A DNA stretch of 64,000 bases from the NCBI GenBank assembly GCA_946811185.2, contig OX328098.1:43649650-43713649 (forward strand), read 5' to 3'. The DNA comes from Hippopus hippopus. Its lineage: Eukaryota > Mollusca > Bivalvia > Cardiida > Cardiidae. The notes beneath the pieces are model-generated. The model was not told the DNA's origin, did not search any database, and saw nothing but the letters and a program-made list of their open reading frames with translations. Below are positions 32,501 through 44,200 of this stretch, one piece after another; the first letter of the stretch is position 1; each line of letters starts with the position of its first letter. A program made the translations under genes and the position numbers.

Positions 32501-35500
32501 TTTCTCCTTTTCCAACAATGTCTTCTTTCCTTTTAGAGACAAATTTCAGAGATTGATACAAATCTAATTTGTCGTCTGCAATAGCTTTGAGAGTCTTAAA
32601 TTTTGTCGATCGGTAAAGAGTTCAAAAACTACAATGTACGTGTATTATCGCCTGGGGGACAAAATGGATCGGGTTAAGACTGTGCAGCCGACCAAGGTAG
32701 CTGTGCTGTTATCATACAGTGCTTGAAGCCATTTTCTTTTCAGTGTCCTTGTCCCTAGTTTGATCTTGGATCTAAACTGTCCGAGACAATGTGGAGACAT
32801 TTTGACAAAAGACCAGAACGATGACGTGATATTATCGAGAGAGAATGTTGTTTTTGTTAACCCTTTCGCCAGTAAATAAACTGAAAAAAAAAAAAACGAG
32901 CAATAGTAGAAAACCTAATATTGTACTTTTTAAAGTTCTTTTATAAGAACCACCCCCCGCCATATCAGACAGTGTAGATCCAAGATCAGACTGCACATTC
33001 TTAAAATACACTGTCCACTGTCCACAGACGCGCAAAGATTCGCACTTGACAGTCCGCAAATCAAATGACAGTCGAAGAGTTAATGGATAGCATCAATTAT
33101 GTTGTTTGGGCAACAAGCCAATACATGCATTTTGTAGATTTAATATCGGCTTGTGATGCGCAACACAGAAATTATCAAATACTATTTATGCAATGTCTGT
33201 TATTATGCTGCAATGCACTTTTTATGTGCATGAATAGCGTTATTCCAGTAAATTCATTATTTCAGTATGGATTATTTCATACCACATCAAATGAGCCGCC
33301 GCGTATGAGTTTGCTTGCATTACGCGTTTGAATCGTGCATCGATCTTTTTTAGAATACCTGTCACTGAAACAACAGGCAAGAGTCATTCGACCCAGTATG
33401 TTGTTGGTTCATTTCCGTTTATTCGTACTCGCACCTGTTGGCCATATAGGCGACGCTCCCAGACGGCGGTTATTCACCTTTGGCAGGGTATAGTGCAAAA
33501 TACAGGACGTAACCCACCTAAGTCACCCCTAGTTCTTTAAAGTGACCGGTGTGAAGAGTGTCACAAGATTTTGAAGGTAGAGATCCGGCAAGAATATCAG
33601 AACATAGTGTGAATAAATATGAATTTCTAGGATGCAGGAAAAAAAACACCTAAAACATTTTCGCCTCTCGCTGCCGCCTGGCTTATTGATATTGTATTAT
33701 CGAAGTATTTAAACAATTCATAAAAGTGACATCAAACAAATGAACCATTCTCTGTGAAATGGGGTTTTAATGCATCTGCAAAAAGTTGCGACCCAAGTCA
33801 ACCTGCGCAATCTGCGCAGGTTGACCTGGGTTGAAACTTTTTGCTATTGGTCAAGTTTCTGCACGTCAAAGGACTGGTCTACCTCATGATTCAGTAGATA
33901 TTTAGACCTAAGAGATTTTATGGATCTAAAATTATACGATGAATTGCCTGGTATAATGCATCACAGAGATGCATGAAACCCCCCTTTGCCAGAAGGTTGC
34001 AGAGCTAAATTGTATATAATCACCCATTCAGTTGGACAGATCTACAGCATATTGCAGTAACAATAGAATTATCTCTGGGTTCACAATGTTAACTCTTTAC
34101 TAGAGAAAACAAATTCGATTCGTTCATATTAGAAGCATCTATTTTAAAAATGACAAAACAAACTTGACTCAGATTTTGGAATTTAGGTGTGAAAGGGATA
34201 AATGTGTGGTCTACGTTGTTGTGAGGTAGAGCATCGGCCTCGTATCCATAAGGTCCAGAGTTCGATACCCGGGAGCGGATGTCATTTTCAGGACTGTTCA
34301 TTGGTCCACACATTCGGCGCGAGTACTGGTTCAGTTCCAAGGAAGCAGAATTGAGAGAGATTAGTATGACTTGTAAAAACTTGTTTCTCGATCGATGTTG
34401 AATAAATATGTTTACACTAAACTCAACCAAAGGGTTAAAAACTTTGTGGAGAAATAAGAAAACGCTTTCTGCCAATATGCTCACAATACCAGTCTTCTTC
34501 AGGGTCACTAAAACACGGCATTGTGTAGTAAAGTGTTAAAATAAGGTACAGAAAAAAAAAAACCGAATGTAAAATTCCTAGCATGTCTCTGGTGTGATGC
34601 CAATTTGCACAGGCAGAAGTTACAAATATATCTATCTATCTTTCATCACTGTAATCTATAACAGAACAACCCAATATACAGACCAACCCGAATCCAGGCA
34701 AACTATACATCGAAAATTTATTCAACGTACAGAATTTTAACCCTTAGGCTGCCAAGCGTGAATCACTGACCTTTTGCGGACAGTATAGATCAAGATCAGA
34801 CTGCACAGAACGTGCAGTCTGATCTTTGATCTAAACTGTCCAATAAAATACAAAACATAATAAAATACATTTTAATAGCAAGATTTGAGTTTTTACCATC
34901 GGTTTAAAAGTTTTATTTCATTTATTTAGCAGGATTAAGAAAATTTGACTTTTCGTTCGAAGATATGGGAAATATTGAGAAGCAAAATAAGCCATTGCCT
35001 ACAACAAGTGATTGCTGGCTGTTTCTGCGTTTTCTTCTTGAAGCTGCACTTAGAATTCGCTTTTCTTTGTTATGGAAGGATATACTTCGGAAATCTCAGG
35101 GCCCGTATCACCAACCATTCTTCAATAACTTTCTTAGAGTAATTCTATATCTAGAAGAAAAACACAATTTCTGATTGGCCAAAGATGCTTTAACCAATCA
35201 AAAATCGCGTCACTTTGAAATTTTGAAATTGTATCGAGACTTACACAAAGGATGTTATAAAAGACGGAATACATGTCCAGTCCAAGCCGGACAAGCTCAA
35301 ATAGTAAAGCACGTCATTTGTAATCTAGGATTACTTACCTGTTAATACTTAAATGAGTGTGGGTTCGATTTCCACGGCTGGCCAACTAAAAATTACAAAT
35401 AGTCTCTCTGATATGACTTTAAAATCTGTGTGCCCTGTGACGGTGCTATACACCGATTACGTAAAAAAAAATCAGGCGTAAATCAGGACTGGTTTCATCC

Positions 35501-38500
35501 TGTATCTTGCACTACCTTCCAGAACATACAATGCCTAATGTTTTGTCAGCCCCCTAAGGGCATCGCCCATATAGGCAACCGGCGGCAACGATGAATAAAT
35601 TCAAATAGACTCAAAGAAAACAGGATGAAATACTGAGACACTGATGACGCTACTGTACTGGTCAGCTGTTTGACATAACCCTCTTGTTAATGAAATAGAA
35701 AAATAAAATGCAGTTAGTCAAAGTTCCGGTCACTGGCAGAACAAAAACATTTAAAACTAGAATCAACATTGCCAACACTATTCAACCCTTTACCATACGA
35801 TCCCGGGTTTTAACGGGCTTGACAATGAAAGCCTTTGAAAAAATTGAGGGTAAAGGAGAAAGTGCTGGTGAAGAACATTTTCTTCTTTTCTCACAATGTT
35901 TTCTACTCTTTCGCAGAAAGTTTCATCATATGAGCATATTTAATTTATCGTCTGCAAATGCTTTCAATTTGGACAAGTCTAACATTTTGTGCTGTGGTAA
36001 AGAGTTAAAATTAATTCTACTTTTAATGTGCAATGTTCTGCCGGTGACTTGAAAATTTACTAACATGCATTCCTTACAGATCATCAGACTAAAAATAATC
36101 GCCATTCAGTTAAAAATAAAATTTACCTTTATTCAGACACAAAATTGTTTGCAATTGGCCGCTTTAGGACCTTTAACATAGAAACCTCAAAGATAATTTC
36201 ATTATCTGCTTCATTCCTGCATCTGTCATTAATCTTATTTGATTTAGCAAGTGTAAATATAATGGTTTCTTGTGGTTTTCCTACATTGCAAACATCAATG
36301 CTAGCCCGTATGAGAGGAATTACCTTCTCAGCACAATACCTATTGAACATAGTTTTATTATTAATCATAAAAGTGGCTTTCACAAATAAAGTTGCCTTTG
36401 CGGCCAATGTAGATCAATATCAAACTGCACAAAATGTGCAGTCTGATCTTTGATCTACACTGTCCGCATTGCTGATACATGCTGGACATAAGCTACCTTG
36501 AGATTGCTCTTATTACGCTCTTGTCAGTCGAGTTTATTTGTACCATAAATTATGTTACACGTATTGAAGACATGGGAATATGCTGGCCGTTTTCATTGCG
36601 AAAGAGGATTGGGAAAGAGTGTCTCAGGCGTTACATTTTTTCCCAGCGTCTGTATAAAAGATAAACGTTCTTGATGCTATAAACAACGTCCATACTCCAC
36701 CGAATTAGGAATTACCCATTCTTTGAAAACGATTCTGTGATTTAACGACTATATAGTAGGAAGGCGATGAAACAATTGTGGGGTCAAGAAGAAAATCCTG
36801 GTAACTAGCATGTGTTCCTGTTCCAACTATGTTTTCTACAATTTCAAAGCCTAATCTCTTCAACTAATCATTTAAGTCTGCTCGTAGATAACGAGTCATC
36901 TTAGTGCATTCGTCTTTAAGTTGTAATTTAAGTGTCCTTGTCCATAAATTGTCATAGTGTCATAGTCCATAAATGTCATCACTGTGTCCCTGTCTACAAA
37001 TTGTCATCTCAGTGCCCCTGTCTACAAATTGTCATCTCTGTGTCCCTGTCTACAAATTGTCATCTCAGTGTCCCTGTCTACAAATTGTCATCTCAGTGTC
37101 CCTGTCTACGAATTGTCATCTCAGTGTCCCTGTCTACGAATTGTCATCTCAGTGTCCTTGTCTACGAATTGTCATCTCTGTGTCTTCGTCTACGAATTGT
37201 CATCTCAGTGTCCCTGTCTATGAATAGTCATCTCTGTGTCCTTGTTTATAAATTGTCATCTCAGCGTCCCTGTCTACAAATTGTCATCTCAGTGTCCTTG
37301 TCTATGAATTGTCATCTCTGTGTCCTCGTCTATAAATTTGTCTTCTCAGTGTCCTCAACCATAAATGTCATCACTGTGTCCCTGTCTATAAATTGTCAAC
37401 TCAGTGTCATCGTCTAAAAATTGCCATGTCGGTGTCCTCATCTATGAATTGTCTTCTCGATGTCCCTGTCCATAAATTTCATCTCATTGTCCTTGTCTAC
37501 AAATTGTCATATCAGTGTCCCTGTCTATAAATTGTCACCTCGGTGCCCTCGTCTGTAAATTGTCATTGCAGTGTCCCTGTCTATAAATCGTCATCTCAGT
37601 GTCCTTGTCTATAAATATTCTTCTCAGTGTCCTCGTAAATAAATTGTTATCTCAGTGTCCTCGTCTAACTATTGTCATTTCGGTGTCCTCGTCTATAAAT
37701 TGTCATCTCAGTGTTCTCGTCTATAAATTACCATCTCAGTTTCCTCGTCCATAAACTGTCATCTTTGTGTCCTCGTCTATAAATTGTCATTACAGTATAT
37801 TCGTCTATGAATTGTCATCTCAGTGTCCTCGTCTTTCACTTGTCATAGTGCTCTCGTCTATAAATTGTTATCTTGGTGTCCTAGTCCACAAATTGTCATC
37901 TCTGTGTCCTCTTCTGTAAATTGTCATCTCAGTGTCCCTGACCATAAATTGTCATCTCAGTGTCCCCGTCTATAAATTATCATCTCAGTGTCCCTATCTA
38001 TAAATTGTCATCTCAATGTGCTTGTTTATAAATTATCATCTCAGTGTACCCGTCTATAAATTGTCATCTCGGTATCCTCGTCACTAAATTGTCATCTCGG
38101 TGTCCTTGTCTATAAATTTTCCTTATATTTTTTTTTTTTTTTTTTTCTTTTTTGTTCATAAATTGTCATCTTGGTGTCCTCGTCTATAAATTGTCATTAC
38201 AATGTCCCTGTCAATTAATCTTCATCTCGGTGTCTTCGTCCATATATTGTCATCTCAGTGTCCATGTCGATAAATTGTCCGAAATTCTCCTTTTTTTCAT
38301 GAAGGTTTGAAAAGGGGTCTGCAGCATGACGAAAAAGTTCGATCGCCTGAAGAATGTCTCAAATTTCTATAATTTTGCAGACATTTCACATTTTATTCCG
38401 TATAATTGAGGCCTTCGATTACACCACCTGATGCGTGTATCAAAACATGGCGTTCATTTCCGTAAACATTTTTTCATATCAAAATGGCGACCTTCACAAA

Positions 38501-39646
38501 CATTTATTTAATCACTGTCTTAACTATTCACAAAACAATCCAATTGCCATTATTTCATTTCAGATTATAGCAAATTGATATTAATGTTTTGTCCAATAAA
38601 ACTTCCTAGAAAGGCACAAAGTCCATTGTTTTATCATTTCACCTTCAACACTTAAAGCGCCCTTTCACAAATTCATTTTCTTTTGCAGTCACTATATATC
38701 AAGATCAGACTTCACAAAACGTGCAGTTTGATCTTAATCTAAGCTGTCTGCTTTACTGAGACTTTCTTGTAAAAACAAAAAAAAATGGTCCTATTTCGGT
38801 CTTTTTCCAGACTCAAGATGTCCATTTTGGTTTACTCGACTGTCGAAAGGTATATATGATGTTGAAAATAGCAGATGTTTTTTTTTTAGTCTGCAAATCC
38901 CACGCAGTCAAGGCATTTAATTACCAACCTTTCTTTCTTTCTTTCTTTCTTTCTGTCTGTCTTTCTTTCTTTTATATAGCTGTTATATATTTATAATCTG
39001 AAACCTTTGCTTGAAATTCTATTCTATTATTTTCTATTCAACAGAATAAAATGAAGTACGGTTATCCAAACTGGATGAAGCCTTCTAACTCTTACAGCAC
39101 CAAATATGTAAACTTTGCCTCCTTTGGCGGCTGGAATATAGAATCAACTGGAAATATTTTAATATCTCATAGGCCTGACTAATGAAGCGGATGGTATATA
39201 TCAAAGATCAGACTGCACGTTCTGTGCGGTCTGATCTTGATTTGTGCCGTCCGCGAAAGTCTCTGTTTTCGCCAATGGAGCTAAAAGGGGTAACAACCAT
39301 TATGAAGGTTTCCTGTCTGACTGGTTTTCCGTCAAGGTAGTTATATATAACTGATAGAAACCAACGAAACGTTGTTTTCCCTGTTATTTACGACCAGTAT
39401 TAATCAAAAAGAAATTCTATCTCACTCGGTCGCCTCTTTTGAATCAGCAGAACAAGCAAGAAATAACTAATAGTTGTCTGTTGTTTGATATCTACCGCAG
39501 CACAATGAGAACAAAAGACGTACGTCTGTCTGTCTGTCTGTCTCTGTCTCTCTCTGTCCTTCTCTCTCACTTTATCTGTGTCGCTCTCTCTCTCTCTCGC
39601 TCGCTCGCTCGCTCTGTCTTTCTTTCGATCTGTCTTTCTTTCGATG

Positions 39647-39683
<37 letters not shown>

Positions 39684-40963
39684 TATGAAGAGATCATTGA
39701 ATCAGTTCAAAATGAATTTTGCAAAAGATTTCTAGGAGTCAATAGTTCAGTAAATAACGGTACATGGCGCTTGGGGATTGTGGAAGATTACCTCTCTGGG
39801 TTACTTATCATACTGAATGTATTAAATATTGGTGTAAATTAATTCATATTTATATGGAGGAACACAGATACCCGAAACAATGTTATGAAAATGTTAAAAT
39901 CTCTAGACAATGTAGGTCGAATAACTTGGGTAAACAAAGTTAAAAAACCTCTCTTTCTGATATGTGTATGAAATGGTTTGGATATCCAAAACTGTTGTCC
40001 AAGAGATTGTAACAACTTTAAATAGCAGTTTAACAAAGACTTACAGAATGTGCAAACCAAGATTGGCTTTCTTCTAGTAACTAGTCGAGTACAGATAATT
40101 TTTATAAACAATTTAAATCATTATTGATTCCAGAACAATATTTATTAATTGATTTAAGTTAAGATTATATTTAAGGAAAGCGCTTGCAAAGTTCCGTTGT
40201 TCCGGCCATAGATTCGGGAATGAAACCGGTCGTCACCGCAACATCCTAAGACAAAATAGGTTATATGATTTTATTTATTCCAACGTAAACGGTTTACGGC
40301 ATATTGAGGACGAAATACATGTATTCTTTCATTGTCTAAAATTTGAAACCGCTCAGTCAAACTGTCTTTTAACGTGGTACGATAAAGGCTGTAATCCAAA
40401 CTATCTTTTTGGTATTCTTCAAACACATTGTCCTAAAAAGCTGAAATTCCTGTCGTGTTATATATCTGAAGTTTTACGTATAGCAGATGAATGATCATCG
40501 TCTAACTTTATGTCAGCTAATTGTACAATCAATGTAAAAAATCTAACCTTGTTATCTATTTGTTCTTCCAAGAGTAAACCTGTAATGTCATCCATCACAT
40601 ATTCACTATAGAGATTCTTACGAATGAATAAAGCGGCGTATTTGGTCTGTCACAGACATCACGTGTAAGCATGTCTTTCATGCATTTGGTTCATTTACTA
40701 CTCATTTATAGTAAAAACACAAAGTACGGATCAAGACTGCTCTAAAGTGTTCATCGAATAATAAAGAAAAGGGGCCCTTGCTGAATATATAGTAGCTTCT
40801 CCAATCAAAAGAAGCAAATTATTGAAGGAATGTTTATTTTGCTTTACTCCTGCATACGAGATTTTGAGGTTTTATGACAAGGGTATAACCCAAAACTTAT
40901 TTGTAAGCATGACATGTATTTTGGGCCAGAGGCCTATATTTACGACAATAAAATGTTCTGAGT

Positions 40964-41000
<37 letters not shown>

Positions 41001-41069
41001 TGTCTCCATGTATAATTAAAAAACAAAAAGTTTTCCTGATATTTCAAATGATGAATTAATAAATGAACT

Positions 41070-41120
<51 letters not shown>

Positions 41121-41181
41121 CTCCATGTATAATTAAAAAACAAAAAGTTTTCCTGATATTTCAAATGATGAATTAATAAAT

Positions 41182-41236
<55 letters not shown>

Positions 41237-44200
41237 AGCTATATTCAATTTCTTTGTCTCTGTTTCATAGTCCACCAACATATTTCTGAAATCAAGAGAA
41301 CGGTAAATGACGTAAGACTGACGCTATATCAACAAAAAAAGTGAATTCAGTAACTGGCTCTCTCAATGCGAATTTGGCAATATGATTATGGCATATTGTA
41401 TAGCACAAGTGCAGAATGCGGCCACAAGGGAACAGCTATCAAATAACATTTATGGATGGTGCGCACACGTCTGGAGAGTTTCCCAATTGAACAGAATGAT
41501 AAATCAATTAACACTTAACCCTTCAGCTTCATTGGTGAAAAGGAGAATTTTGAGGATGGCATAGATCAAGATCAGACTACAGGAAAGTTTTGATAGAATG
41601 TGCACTCTGATCTTGGTTATACCGTCCGCTTGTTAAGTCATGTCCATATGACGAAACTCTTTTTGAGTTTCAGTGGATTGTATTTTAAGCCGTCGAAAGC
41701 GGTCGAGTATAAATATTTGGCGCCGAGTGTTAAACTGCTGTACAAATTTGATTGACATTTCTAGTCAGTGCGTAGATCCTAGATAATGTAATTTCAAAGT
41801 TTTTTTTTTGCCGACATAAAATAAAACCATATCATTACAGTGTGGACCAAAGAACGGACGCCGCATAATGAACGAATCTGATTGGTCAAAACGGCAGACA
41901 GACATGATAGGAATTTTTTCTCCGGAATTTCATCAAGTGAAGCAGTCATTATCTACAAAACAATTTTAAGTAGTCTATCTACAGTAAATAATATTTTATA
42001 TGTCTCTACCGCTGTGGCTGGGGAGAGGGTAGCAACAGTAACCATGGAAGTCGGTTTATCTCATCGCTATGGATCTGCGAATTTTTAGTACAACACCGTT
42101 ATTTCAAAGCCGATATTCAAATTTTATTGGCCAATCAGTTTTGTTCAATATATCTACTGCGGTATTACAATTTCCATCTCATGGTGGAAAAAGAAAAACT
42201 TGCCTGCTTCCAAAGCTTCGACCTTAGTTACTCGTCGAATAATTATCTGTTATTGTTTCTTTTGTACTACAAATTGGATTGAAGATGAATTGCCGTTGAA
42301 CCAAATACAATTAGTGGCCTTTTCCATCCCAGTTTAGAAATGTGTTAAAATTCTGACAACTGATAGGGGGGGTTATGTACAGCAGGTAATACAGTTGGAT
42401 ACTTTGTCTTATATGTTATGCTATAGAAGGTGAAGGTTGTTAAGCCTTATCCTGCTAAATAAATTAAATAAAACTGTCAAGTCGATAGTAAAAACCCGAA
42501 TCATGTTATTTCAGACTTATTTTTTTGAGAAAGATATCTTCTTAGCAGACAGTGTAGATCCAAGATCAGACTGCACGTTCTGTGCAGTCTGATCTTGATT
42601 TACACTGTCCGCAAAAGGTCAGCGAGTCGCGCTTAGCAGCTTAAGGGTTGAAAGCAAGTGTTTCTGCCATTTTTTTTTTTTGTGCCTTGGAGGTCTTGGG
42701 TATCCCAAAGACCCTTGAACTGTTTGGTAAATTTAGTGGGAAATTGAGAAAATCCTCGAGAACTAGACAAAAACTGCTATTATGGTTGTTGAATACAGTC
42801 CTGGGTACACCCAAGATGCAGTGAAATACTGTTTGAAAGTGACTTAATGAAATATTCGCATTCAAATAGTTTCGTCTCATTTTATTTCAGGCCTCCCACC
42901 GGAAAAGAAGGAGTTCTTTAAGAATGCACGTACAGAAATCGCCTATCAAAAGACAGGAGACGACCAATGGGTCATTGACGTTGGAGTCCAAGGGGTTCCG
43001 AACACTCGAAAATTTTGTTTTAAACTAGGAGAGCCATATGATTCGGCGTCTATAGACGGTTCCCCGTTAAAAGTGAGCTTTGGTCTGTCTATCTTCCAGT
43101 CCATCGACTCGTCTTTCCATCGGCTCATCTGTCAACCTCTTCCTGTTTCTCCTTGTCTCTGTCTGTCTGTCTGTCTGTCTCTCTGTGCCCGTTTTTACGT
43201 GTATTTTGCATTTATACCTCTTACCACCACATCTTTTGACATTTCAATATTGCTTAAATACAATATCATTTTGAAACACTGACCATAAGCAAAATGTTTC
43301 GACCCAGGTCAGCCTGCGCAGTCCGCGCAGTCTGCCATGAATCGATATTTTTTGCTGATGCATTAAATCCCCTTTTCACAGAGCAAGACTGATAATTGGC
43401 TTGCAACACGCGAAAAGGGGCATTCGGACATTTACGTAAAGTGTCATCTCGGAACAGCCTGCGCAGTCCACGCAGGCTAATCCGAGACGGCACTTTACGA
43501 CTACATTAGATTTTGTGCTACAGCAGACTTGTGCAAAACAGAAAATTACATAAAAACGGAAAGTGTCGTCTCGGATTAGCCTGCGCGGACTGCACAGGCT
43601 GATCCGAGACGACACTTTACGCAAATGTCCGAATGCCCTTTTTCGCGTGTTGCAGGCCAATTATAGATTAGCGACTTCAGCGATGTTCAGTAATTACTCT
43701 AAATTCTGAAAGTAAAATGCTCTTAACGCATGCGTACCCAGAGTATTTTAGTTTCGGTTAAAACGATCATTGTAAGAGCAGTTGTTATATAATTCCAGTT
43801 AAACTTAACTTTTAGTTCAGTCACGGCCAGTGCACCTATCTAATAGTTCTTTCTTTATGACAATCATCAATTCTGGAAAAATGCTTTGCGAGGCTGTGTA
43901 TCAAACTCCCGAACTCTTGGTTACCAGCCCTGAACGTTTCGTTGTAGCGTTGTATCGTTACAGAGCGTGATGGTGGCAGACGGATGTAAATTTGTCGAGA
44001 AGCATAAAGATGAAAGTATGAACGGAATGGAAATGAATATAGAACGTTGTATTGAAGGTGGGAAAATGATTGTGGTAAGTATTTTACCTATTTTTCAAAC
44101 AACAAAATTTTAGACTGGACCAACTTGAGAGTATTTGTAGATGACATACCAAGTGTTACTGGAATGGTGTGATTTGTCTTTGAATGGACAGATTTTTTTT

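Noticed and set aside
33065..33540. 88- and 70-residue frames
   Set aside because: Overlapping, with no domain and no splice support; left as unannotated intron.
36129..36407. 92-residue minus-strand frame
   Set aside because: No recognisable domain; an overlapping frame of similar length on the other strand, and a family B core at one end.
36932..37417. 161-residue repetitive frame
   Set aside because: Three-frame reading of a 28-bp minisatellite with no start context or domain; periodicity follows from unit length.
36950..38280. Regular short repeats resembling a CRISPR array
   Set aside because: Units are head-to-tail without spacers, the host is eukaryotic, and no cas-like gene is present.
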